A DNA stretch of 43,883 bases from Hydrogenophaga sp. (GTDB lineage: Bacteria > Pseudomonadota > Gammaproteobacteria > Burkholderiales > Burkholderiaceae_C). The notes beneath the pieces were generated by a model. The model was given only the letters and a program-made list of their open reading frames with translations, was not told where the DNA came from and made no database searches. The stretch covers positions 1 to 43,883 of the forward strand of contig JAURYH010000063.1 of the NCBI GenBank assembly GCA_030653975.1. The letters run 5' to 3'. Position numbers and translations under genes: made by a program. Below are positions 1 through 6,239 of the stretch, one piece after another. The stretch's first letter is position 1; each line of letters begins with the position of its first letter.

Positions 1-80
1 GCGATGTGATGGCACGCCTGCCCATGCAGCGCGCCAGCCAGATCGGCGAGCTGCTGCCACATCGGTGGCAGCCAGCCTGA
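1..80 (+). CDS. IS66-family transposase TnpC, C-terminal fragment
   Basis: Partial reading frame entering from outside the window. It reads DVMARLPMQRASQIGELLPH followed by RWQPA and a TGA stop at 78-80. IS66 transposases end in a run of the type 'xVLxRLPxxxxxxIxxLLPxxWxP', which this matches well. Only 25 residues are visible, so integrity of the transposase cannot be judged. It is the source enzyme of the insertion that interrupts the neighbouring Fic-like gene. Confidence 0.6.
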   Translation, partial: DVMARLPMQRASQIGELLPHRWQPA

Positions 81-141
81 CAAAGCATTCTCAGAAACAC
101 CACCGCGTCCTGCGGTCAAGATGGGATGGCCGCGCGCTTAC
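1..141 (+). mobile_element. Right end of an IS66-family insertion sequence
   Basis: The window opens inside an IS66-type element. A transposase C-terminus ends at 80, and the last bases before 142, read on the minus strand, begin GTAAGCG, the typical IS66 terminus (family IRs start with GTAA). At 142 the sequence changes to a Fic-like coding remnant, so 141 is placed as the element boundary. IS66 elements normally duplicate 8 bp of target; bases 142-149 (attgatat) would then also occur at the left end, outside this window. The boundary is seen in the sequence; the family assignment rests on the terminal bases and the short transposase tail. Confidence 0.65.
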
Positions 142-490
142 ATTGATATCGCGCAACGCGGTGTCGGCCGAGCACTTGCCGATGGAGGCCCACCGGGCGT
201 TCGTCAGCTTGCCATCCCTGCCGTCCGGCGCGCGGTCCAGCACGTGGTTCAACACCGCGGTTTGCCGAGGATTCATGGGCGTGCCGGCCCAGCGTTGCCA
301 GAACTGGGCTTTGTCCGACACATGCCATTGGCCCCCTGCACAGCGCGCAGCAGGCAGGCCAAAACCAGCTGAGCCACGGTGTGATGTCCAGCCAACTGGG
401 TAGCCAGGCCTCCTGCGCCACCAACATCGCCATCTTTCCGTTCGTGCTGCAGTTTGCGGCGGTGGAGCCTGGGTGGTCGGGGCAACTGCC
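142..490 (-). pseudogene. Fic-family (DUF4172-type) protein, frameshifted and IS-interrupted remnant
   Basis: On the minus strand, bases 321-142 encode KAQFWQRWAGTPMNPRQTAV, later KLTNARWASIGKCSADTALR and DI. This is the winged-helix C-terminus of Fic proteins of the DUF4172 type, whose family pattern is FWQRHAGxPLNxRQ...GKLTSSKWAKL...DTALRDI. In another frame, around 330-400, is LDITPWLSWF, the conserved block just before it, and in a third frame around 430-450 is HERKDG, resembling ERKDYYDVLE. So at least two frameshifts separate consecutive parts of one domain. The C-terminus is cut at base 142 by the IS66-type element. The catalytic HxFxDGNGR motif was not found upstream. A non-functional former AMPylase-like gene; the right edge is approximate. 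Confidence 0.6.
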
Positions 491-808
491 GCTGCTGGCG
501 TTGACGAGGTGGCTTGGCCGGTGGTCGATTCACCCCTGTTCGAACATCGGGACCCGAATGTACGTTGGGGCCGGGAAATCCGTGCAAAAGGACAGCGGTC
601 GTTCGCGGGTCACGCCGGTCAACCCATACAAGAACATTGATGAGCGGATGCGTCAGATGGCCGCATACTGGTGAAGCCGACCCATAGCAGTTCACCAATG
701 CGTCCTGGTGGATGACAGATCCTGGACGGCACGCGACGCTCAACAATGGCAGCGTGGCAAGGTCCATCAGAAAGCAGGACGGCGCAACCCTTGAACCAGG
801 AGACCCCT
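491..808. other. Intergenic stretch without a recognisable gene
   Basis: About 320 bases between the Fic remnant and the hemerythrin gene. Short open frames exist on both strands but none resembles a known family, and they overlap each other. It may hold more of the decayed Fic gene and the promoter of the hemerythrin-like gene. The only clear signal is the ribosome-binding sequence at its right end. Confidence 0.4.
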
Positions 809-1267
809 ATGCCGACCACGATTTTTGAAGCCCTTCGCGAGAGCCACGACATCCAGCGCCAGCTTTGCACCCGACTGATCCGTTCCAGGTCGGGTACGGC
901 AGCAAAGGAGGCGACATTCATGGATCTCAAGATTGAACTGGAGGCCCACGCAGCCGCTGAGGAGCGCTACCTTTACTGCCCCATCCTGATGGACGACAAC
1001 GGTTTGACGCCTTCGCGGCATGCCTTGTCGGAGCATCACGAGATCGAGGAGATTCTGGAAGACATGTCGGTCAACGACAAATCCACGGCCGCATGGCAGA
1101 AAAAGGCTGTCGAGCTCGGGCAGACAGTTCGCCACCACCTGAAGGAGGAGGAACGTGGCTTTTTTCAGCAGGCTGGAAAGATCCTGACAGACAAGCAAAA
1201 AGTCGCACTGGCGGGCAAATACAGGCGAGATCTCAAGCGCATGAAGAAAGTACTGTCGAACCCATGA
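809..1267 (+). CDS. Hemerythrin HHE-domain protein
   Basis: 152 residues, all-helical, with the histidine/acidic pattern of hemerythrin HHE cation-binding proteins: ESHD near residue 13, HAAAEE near 47-52, EHHEIEE near 75-81 and HHLKEEE near 110. These are spaced one per helix of a four-helix bundle and would hold a di-iron centre. Such soluble proteins bind O2 or NO or help manage iron and oxidative stress; the ligand here is unknown. The start at 809 is chosen over an upstream ATG at 746 because CCAGGAGACC sits just before it and homology begins at MPTTIFEALRESHD. It is a monocistronic plus-strand gene converging on the VOC gene, and the intact member of an otherwise decayed neighbourhood. 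Confidence 0.8.
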   Translation: MPTTIFEALRESHDIQRQLCTRLIRSRSGTAAKEATFMDLKIELEAHAAAEERYLYCPILMDDNGLTPSRHALSEHHEIEEILEDMSVNDKSTAAWQKKAVELGQTVRHHLKEEERGFFQQAGKILTDKQKVALAGKYRRDLKRMKKVLSNP

Positions 1268-1324
1268 TGAAAAGGCAGGGACGGGCCGATAGTGTCCGAC
1301 GAGCATTTGCCCAGTGCTGCCTGG

Positions 1325-1915
1325 TCACCGCTGTGCAATCCGCGGGCCGACGAGGCCGAAGGCAGCGCCTTGCGGGTCGCGCGCATGGAGGCTGTATTCG
1401 CCGCCAGGGATCTGGTGCGGGCCGTTGAGCACCTGGCCGCCGCCCGCCTTGATTTTTTCCATCGCCGCATCGATGTCCTCGACCCCGATGCAGTACATCC
1501 AGCGCGGCGCCTGGCCATCCTGGCTGCGCATCAACGCGCCGATGTTGACCCCGTTGACGGCGAGCAGGTGGTAGTCGCCCATGGCGCCCATCGGCATCGC
1601 GCCGACCACTTCCCAGCCGAAGCGCGCCTTGTAGAAACCGAGCGCCGCCGCATCGTCCTTGGCGGCGATTTGATTCCAGCGCACATGGCGCGCGTCGGCA
1701 ATGCGGAACGCGGTGCTGCTCGCATCGCTGGTGCCGCGCATCACGTACAGCGGCACGCCGTCCGGATCGGCGAGCATCGGGATCCGCCCGACGTTCGGGA
1801 TGTCCATCGCGGGCATCTGCACACTGCCGCCTGCGGCCGTCCAGTCGGCGACCGCGGCGTCGACGTCGGTGGTCAGCAACTCGTACCAGATGAAATCGCC
1901 TTTGGGGTTGCTCAT
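1325..1915 (-). CDS. VOC-family (glyoxalase/bleomycin-resistance-like) protein with internal deletion
   Basis: 196 residues. It starts MSNPKGDFIWYELLTTDVDA, the standard opening of two-domain VOC proteins of about 260 residues. After the first DVDAA it jumps directly to VADWTAAGGSVQMPAMDIPN, which in relatives belongs to the end of the first VOC module, after a second DVDAA-like stretch. The second module (about 75-196: HVRWNQIAAKDDAAALGFYK ... GGEYSLHARDPQGAAFGLVG) looks complete. About 65-70 residues of the first module appear to have been lost in frame, plausibly by recombination between the two DVDAA-encoding segments. The substrate of this family branch is unknown, and a half-missing first module may abolish the metal site. 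The frame is intact, so it may still be translated. Confidence 0.7.
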   Translation of the reverse strand: MSNPKGDFIWYELLTTDVDAAVADWTAAGGSVQMPAMDIPNVGRIPMLADPDGVPLYVMRGTSDASSTAFRIADARHVRWNQIAAKDDAAALGFYKARFGWEVVGAMPMGAMGDYHLLAVNGVNIGALMRSQDGQAPRWMYCIGVEDIDAAMEKIKAGGGQVLNGPHQIPGGEYSLHARDPQGAAFGLVGPRIAQR

Positions 1916-1916
1916 G

Positions 1917-2131
1917 TCATTGCTCCAGTGTCACGACGCGGGTGAACCCGCCAGAAACCATGCGCTTGCCGTCGAACGGCCAGTCCGTGCCCTCGGGCAC
2001 ATCGTCGCCCCAGGCTTCGACCACCCGCAGCGCACCGTGATCGATGAAGGCGCTGTCAACCCTGTGGGCGTGTTGGATGAACTGTTGCCGGTTCCCGGTC
2101 GGCACCGCGATCACGAAACCAGTTCAAGCAT
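1917..2131 (-). pseudogene. DUF1428-family remnant
   Basis: The minus strand encodes TGFVIAVPTGNRQQFIQHAH, then DHGALRVVEAWGDDVPEG, then WPFDGKRMVSGGF. DUF1428 proteins are about 115-120 residues and run MxYVDGFVIAVP...HGALRVVECWGDDVPEG...(about 40 residues)...MPFDGKRMIYGGF. Here the stretch between DDVPEG and PFDGKRM is missing, and an in-frame stop lies just before TGFVIAVP, so the natural start is gone. A GTG at 2114 could start a 65-residue product. It lies 1 bp from the start of the VOC gene and was probably co-transcribed with it. Two adjacent genes each having lost an internal segment is unusual. The ancestral function is unknown. Confidence 0.6.
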
Positions 2132-2210
2132 GGCGTCCGACAGTGACCGGCGCTCAGCTTCTCTCGCCGTCGGGTGCCTGATCTTTGCGCCAGGACACCG
2201 ACGCACACCA

Positions 2211-2228
2211 CCCCACGGAACCGTGGGG
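2211..2228. terminator. Hairpin between DUF2894 gene and DUF1428 remnant
   Basis: A perfect 8-bp stem, CCCCACGG / CCGTGGGG, with a 2-base centre, lies directly after the stop codon of the DUF2894 gene. No T-run follows on the minus strand, so it is at best a weak intrinsic terminator or an RNA 3'-end stabiliser. Confidence 0.5.
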
Positions 2229-2229
2229 T

Positions 2230-2754
2230 TCACTTCTTCTGGCGCGCCACCTTCACCGCCTTGCCCTTGCCCGCCGGCGCCTTGAGCTGCCCCTGCGCCT
2301 GCTCCAGCCAGAGCAGGGTTTCGGTGTGCGAGAGGAAACGCCGCAGGTAGTGCGGCGAGAGCTCGCGCATGAGGCCGAGCGTGCGCAGCACGAGCATGTG
2401 GGAGTTGAGCGGGCCGGCGTTTTCGGGCGCGCGGTGGGTGGCCTGCACCACGGCTGCTTCGGCGCCCAGGCGTTCCCAGGTTTCGCGGAAGCGCTGGGCG
2501 CTGCGCAGCTCGGGCCACTTTCCGCCGTTTGATCTGAGGCCGCCTGCTGCGGCCTGGCTGGCTTGGGTTATGTGGGCGTTGAGGGTGGCGAGGGGGGAGG
2601 GTTTTGCGCGCTGCTCTGGGCTTGCTCCTTCCACCTTTGGGGGAAGGTTGGGATGGGGGCTGCGCGCCGGCGGGATGGCCGAACATCCGCCCCTACCCCT
2701 GCCCTCCCCCAGAGGGGGAGGGGGAAGATTCGGGCCGGTGGGTTTGGTGTTCAT
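2230..2754 (-). CDS. DUF2894 domain protein with repeat-derived N-terminus
   Basis: 174 residues. From about residue 48 it matches the C-terminal part of DUF2894 proteins: LATLNAHITQ, ELRSAQRFRETWERL, then APENAGPLNSHMLVLRTLGL and SPHYLRRFLSHTETLLWLEQ. Residues 5-45 (PNLPPPPLGEGRGRGG ... PNLPPKVEGAS) are a translation of the GC-rich intergenic palindrome found elsewhere in this window, not native DUF2894 sequence. As I recall the family, an N-terminal segment with a DPVRF-type motif should be present; it is absent, so the N-terminus appears replaced. The ATG overlaps the OmpA stop (ATGA, 2751-2754), so it is the last gene of the operon. Cytosolic, function unknown, possibly a partner of the membrane motor-like proteins upstream. 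Confidence 0.7.
   Translation of the reverse strand: MNTKPTGPNLPPPPLGEGRGRGGCSAIPPARSPHPNLPPKVEGASPEQRAKPSPLATLNAHITQASQAAAGGLRSNGGKWPELRSAQRFRETWERLGAEAAVVQATHRAPENAGPLNSHMLVLRTLGLMRELSPHYLRRFLSHTETLLWLEQAQGQLKAPAGKGKAVKVARQKK
2628..2732. repeat. GC-rich dispersed palindromic repeat inside DUF2894 coding sequence
   Basis: Two arms of the form CCACCTTTGGGGGAAGGTTGGG (2630-2651) and CCCTGCCCTCCCCCAGAGGG (around 2698-2718) lie in opposite orientation. The same sequence type occurs at 6125-6236, 8466-8611 and 43609-43650, elsewhere mostly between genes. Here it sits in frame inside the start of the DUF2894 gene. Confidence 0.65.
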
Positions 2755-3455
2755 GGCTTGGCGGTGGCCGGCGTTGCCTGTGCAGGCTGTTCCGGCGCGG
2801 CCGTGCTGGCCGTGGGCGCGGCGCGGGGCACGGGGGCCATTTCCACGCGGCGGTTGAGGGCGCGTCCTTTTTCGTCGGCGTTGCTGGCCACGGGTTGCTC
2901 GGCGCCGAAGGCGGCGCTGAACACGCGCTGGCGCGGCATGCCTTCCTTGACGAGGGTACGCGTCACGGTGAGCGCGCGTTGGGCCGAGAGTTCGAGGTTG
3001 TCGTCGAAGCGCTGGCTGGGGCCTTTGACGATCGGTTTGTCGTCGGTGAAGCCGCTCACCATGAGCATCTCGTCGCGCTCGCCGAGGTACACCTCCAGCG
3101 GTGGCACCAGGCTCTTGAGCAGTTGCTGGCCTTCGGGGCGCAACTGGTCGGAGTTGAAGTCGAACAGCACGCTGCCGCTGATGCCGATGCGGCCGTTGTT
3201 GAGCGTGACGCGGCCGCTCTGCAGCGGGATGGCGAGCGCTTTTTCCAGCGCCATGCGGCGGGCTTCTTCCTGCTGGCGTTTGGCCACTTCGCTTTGCAGG
3301 CTGGCCACCAGGTCCATCTGCACCAGCAGCACGCCGATGAGGATGAGCACGAAGGCGCCGACCACGCCGGCCATGAGGTCGCCGAACACGGCCCAGACGG
3401 GCGCGGTTTCGCCGAGGCCGTCGTCGATGGCGGTGTCGTCCACGCTGCTGCTCAT
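2751..3455 (-). CDS. OmpA/MotB-like inner-membrane protein of the DUF802 cluster
   Basis: 234 residues. Residues 19-47 (PVWAVFGDLMAGVVGAFVLI and on) form one membrane helix with an aspartate, D26, placed like the proton-carrying Asp of MotB (aromatic, then D, then hydrophobic helix). After a short coiled coil (about 50-75) comes a periplasmic OmpA-type peptidoglycan-binding domain: LFDFNSDQLRPEG near 103, GFTDDKPI near 140, NLELSAQRA near 160, and GRALNRRVE near 205. The tail is Pro/Ala-rich. The start at 3455 is chosen over an upstream ATG at 3539 because CGGAGGG precedes it and the hydrophilic lead-in is typical. It lies 64 bp after the DUF802 gene and overlaps DUF2894 by 4 bp. Inferred role: peptidoglycan-anchored stator partner of DUF802. 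Confidence 0.85.
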   Translation of the reverse strand: MSSSVDDTAIDDGLGETAPVWAVFGDLMAGVVGAFVLILIGVLLVQMDLVASLQSEVAKRQQEEARRMALEKALAIPLQSGRVTLNNGRIGISGSVLFDFNSDQLRPEGQQLLKSLVPPLEVYLGERDEMLMVSGFTDDKPIVKGPSQRFDDNLELSAQRALTVTRTLVKEGMPRQRVFSAAFGAEQPVASNADEKGRALNRRVEMAPVPRAAPTASTAAPEQPAQATPATAKP

Positions 3456-3519
3456 CGGACGACCCTCCGTGCTGCGCACTGCGGGGCTGAGCGCCTTCGG
3501 AACGGCCGGGCGGCGCTCA

Positions 3520-6057
3520 TCACACAGCCCCTTGCGCAACCGGCGCGGCGGCTTTGTTGGGCAGCGCGGGCTTGCTGGCGCGCAGGCTGCGCATGTCTTC
3601 GACGATGCCTTGCTGCGCGCTGATGCTGAGGTCGATCACCTCGCGCGCCTGCGCCACGTAGTAGGCGAGCTGTTCGTCGCTGCGCGCCATGTGTTGGCCG
3701 ATGGCGCCTTCGACACGTTGCAGGCCTTCGACGAGTTTTTCGTTGGTGCTGCTGAACCGCTCGACCCCCTGCTGGAAGGCCTGGCCCAGCGCGGCGAGTT
3801 CGGCGGCGCTGGTGGCCATTTGCGCGGTCTGCTCGTCGGCCCGGCCCGCCTGCGCGCCCAGGGTCTGCGCGAACTGCGCGCCGGTCTGGTTGAGCACGGT
3901 GGTGGCGGACGCGACCAGCGATTCGATGGCGGCACGCTGCTCGCCGGTGGTCTGCTGCACGTTCTGCAGCAGGCTGCTGATGTGCGCCACCAGCTCGCTG
4001 CGCTCTTGCAGGGCCAGGTTGTCGCGCTCGGTGAGGCGGCTCATTTCACCGCGCAGCTGGCCAATGACTTCGGCCGCGGCCTTGGGCGCCTCGGACGCGG
4101 TTTCGAGCAGGCGCGACATGGGCGCTTCGAGCGAGGTGCCGAGTGTGGCGAGGTGCTCGGTGACGGCGGCCTGCAGCTCGCTGAGGCGGTCCACCGCGGC
4201 CTGACCGCGCGCAGCCTCTTCGCTGCGCAGGGCTTGCAAGTGCGTGGCTTCTTCGGTGCGCAGCGCCTGCAGCTGGGTGCCGATGTCGGCGTGCAGCGCG
4301 GCGGCCTGCTCGACGGTGGTTTGCTGGCGGCTGGCTTCGTCGGCGCGCAAGCTTTGCAGTTGCGCGGCCAGTTCGGTTTGCAGGCTGGCCAAGCGATCCA
4401 CCGCGGCCTGGCCGCGCGCGGCTTCTTCGTTGCGCAGGGTCTGCAGTTGCTCGGCCAGCTCGGCGTGCAACGCGGCGGCGCGTTCGGCGGCGGCCTGGTT
4501 GCGGGTGGTTTCTTCGCTGCGCAGGGTCTGCAGGTGCGTGCTTTCTTCGTTGCGCAAAGCGCTGAGTTCGCTGCGCCAGAGGGCGGCCAATTCGTCCATG
4601 CGCTGGCCGTGCTCCTCGGTCCACAACGCTTCCGCCTCGGTGCGGGCCTGCACCAGCGCGTCGCTCTTTTCGAGCAGCCGCGTCACGCTTTCCATGCTGC
4701 GCGTGGCCTGCTCGGCGGCACTCTGCTGGATGGCGCTGGCGGTCTGCTCCAGCGTCTGGCACACGGCCTGCTGCTGCGCGAGGTTGGCCGCACCCACCTG
4801 CTGCCACTCGGCCAGCAGGCTGCTGGCCATGCCTTGCAGCGCGGTGGTCCAGGCGGCAAGTTTCTGCGCTTCGGCCTGGGCCTGCTCGCGGTGCTGCTGC
4901 GCCGTGGCCTGCTGCACGTTGGACAGCAACTGGCCGGCACGGGCTTCGAAGCTGGTGTTGAACTGTTCCAGTGCCTGGCCCAGACCGCCGACGAGTTGCT
5001 CGCTGGTGCGGGTGTGGTGCTGCAGCGCGCTGGCCCAGCCTTCGGCCACGCTGCCGGTGGTGGCGGCGAACTGGGTGGACAGGCCGGTGAGCTGCGTCTG
5101 CACCGCCGCGCTCACGCGCTCGTGCAGGCGGGTGGACTCTTGCGCGATGGCGGCCATGGCGCTCTCGACCACAGGCTGGATGCTCTCGCCCGCCATCCGC
5201 GCGCTGGCGCTGAGGCTGTCGTTCAACGCCTGCGCGACGGATTGGCCGAGGCCGGTGTACGCGGCGGCGGCTTCGCGGTGGAACTGGTCTTGCCGCGCGG
5301 TGAGCTGTTCATCGAGCTGCTGGTGGCGGCGCTCGACCTGCTCCATCAGCGCCTGCAGCTGCGTGACGACCTGGGGCAGCGCGTCGGCCTGGCGCTGCAG
5401 GGCGACGAAGCTGTTGTCCTGGCGCTGGGCGGCGGTGAAGGGGCGCAGCGCACCGGCGGTCTGCTGCTCCAGCCTGCGGGCCACGTCCGCCCGCTCGCGG
5501 CGGGCGATGGCCGACATGAGGCCGAGCATGGCCGAGCTGGCCACACCGGCCACCGAGGTGCCGAACGAGAGGCCCAGGCCGCGGATAGGCGCGGCCAGCG
5601 CCGAGCGGATGGCCATCAGATCGGCCGAGCCTTCGAGTGCGAACACGGCGCCCTTGAAGGTGACCACCATGCCGAGGAAGGTGCCGAGCATGCCGAGCAT
5701 GACCAGCAGGCCGATGAGGTAGGGCGTGAGCGCCAGGCCGGGCAGCGCGCCGCGCCCGCTCTCGACGCGCTGGCGCACGGCGTTCTGCAGCGGCGCGGGC
5801 ACGCGGGCGAGCCAGTCGGCCAGGCTGCCCAGCGGCTGCGGGATGTGGGCGAGCGCCTGGGCCAGGCCGGTGCTGGCGCTGCGGAAGCGGCGGATTTCCA
5901 GCGCGCCAAACAGGTAGACGGCGGCGATGAGCACCGTCATGCCCAGGGCGAGCCAGTTGCTGCCGACGAAGCCCCAGCCCACCCAGCCGATGGCGAGCAG
6001 GCCGAGGAGGAAGGCGCCGGTGAGCGGGGCGCGGTTTGAAGAGGAGGGAGAAGACAT
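3520..6057 (-). CDS. DUF802 protein: MotA/ExbB-like membrane head with long coiled-coil tail
   Basis: 845 residues. Four hydrophobic helices are visible: about 12-31, 35-53, 112-134 (PYLIGLLVMLGMLGTFLGMV) and 160-182 (GLGLSFGTSVAGVASSAMLG). The last two have the small-residue-rich GLLGT...GL...FGTS pattern of MotA/ExbB/TolQ proton-channel proteins. From about 185 to the end it is almost entirely polar, Gln/Ala/Glu-rich helix, including four and a half 29-residue repeats (about 505-633). A MotA-like head plus a very long cytoplasmic helical tail, next to a MotB/OmpA-like partner, is the ZorA/ZorB layout, but the function of DUF802 proteins is unknown. The start at 6057 follows AGGAGGGAGAAGAC; an upstream ATG at 6192 would read through a dispersed repeat and is rejected. 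Confidence 0.85.
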   Translation of the reverse strand: MSSPSSSNRAPLTGAFLLGLLAIGWVGWGFVGSNWLALGMTVLIAAVYLFGALEIRRFRSASTGLAQALAHIPQPLGSLADWLARVPAPLQNAVRQRVESGRGALPGLALTPYLIGLLVMLGMLGTFLGMVVTFKGAVFALEGSADLMAIRSALAAPIRGLGLSFGTSVAGVASSAMLGLMSAIARRERADVARRLEQQTAGALRPFTAAQRQDNSFVALQRQADALPQVVTQLQALMEQVERRHQQLDEQLTARQDQFHREAAAAYTGLGQSVAQALNDSLSASARMAGESIQPVVESAMAAIAQESTRLHERVSAAVQTQLTGLSTQFAATTGSVAEGWASALQHHTRTSEQLVGGLGQALEQFNTSFEARAGQLLSNVQQATAQQHREQAQAEAQKLAAWTTALQGMASSLLAEWQQVGAANLAQQQAVCQTLEQTASAIQQSAAEQATRSMESVTRLLEKSDALVQARTEAEALWTEEHGQRMDELAALWRSELSALRNEESTHLQTLRSEETTRNQAAAERAAALHAELAEQLQTLRNEEAARGQAAVDRLASLQTELAAQLQSLRADEASRQQTTVEQAAALHADIGTQLQALRTEEATHLQALRSEEAARGQAAVDRLSELQAAVTEHLATLGTSLEAPMSRLLETASEAPKAAAEVIGQLRGEMSRLTERDNLALQERSELVAHISSLLQNVQQTTGEQRAAIESLVASATTVLNQTGAQFAQTLGAQAGRADEQTAQMATSAAELAALGQAFQQGVERFSSTNEKLVEGLQRVEGAIGQHMARSDEQLAYYVAQAREVIDLSISAQQGIVEDMRSLRASKPALPNKAAAPVAQGAV
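4160..4545 (-). repeat. In-frame 87-bp tandem repeats in the DUF802 coiled coil
   Basis: Residues about 505-633 consist of 29-residue units of the pattern LQxLRxEEAxRxQAAxxRxAxLxxELxxQ. Examples of unit starts are LQTLRSEETTRNQAAAER, LQTLRNEEAARGQAAVDR, LQSLRADEASRQQTTVEQ and LQALRSEEAARGQAAVDR, with one 11-residue partial unit (LQALRTEEATH) before the last. The unit length is 87 bp. Such repeats can expand or contract and so set the length of the helical tail. Confidence 0.8.
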
Positions 6058-6124
6058 GGCTTGTGTTTTCAAAGGCTCAGATTCGGTGTGGGGCGTTGGC
6101 CTGGCGCTTTGTGCGTGGGGAGAG

Positions 6125-6236
6125 CCCCTCACCCCAGCCCTCTCCCCAGAGGGGCGAGGGAGTGAAGACACATGGAGCCGCCGGGCTGGCATTCAGCCCC
6201 CTCTCCCGCTGGCGGGAGAGGGTTGGGGTGAGGGTG
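6125..6236. repeat. Inverted pair of GC-rich dispersed repeats
   Basis: CCCTCACCCCAGCCCTCTCC (from 6126) and its near-perfect reverse complement GGAGAGGGTTGGGGTGAGGG (ending 6234) flank about 70 bases, between the DUF3348 stop and the DUF802 start. Each arm also contains a small internal hairpin. A long stem-loop in the mRNA between the two genes is likely. Confidence 0.75.
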
Positions 6237-6239
6237 TAT

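Noticed and set aside
381..674. 97-codon plus-strand frame near the left end
   Set aside because: It overlaps the Fic remnant and has no recognisable family, start signal or codon pattern.
2563..6039. 1158-codon plus-strand open frame
   Set aside because: It is antisense to DUF802 and OmpA genes that have clear domains; its sequence is low-complexity Gly/Ala/Arg/His as expected of a GC-rich shadow frame.
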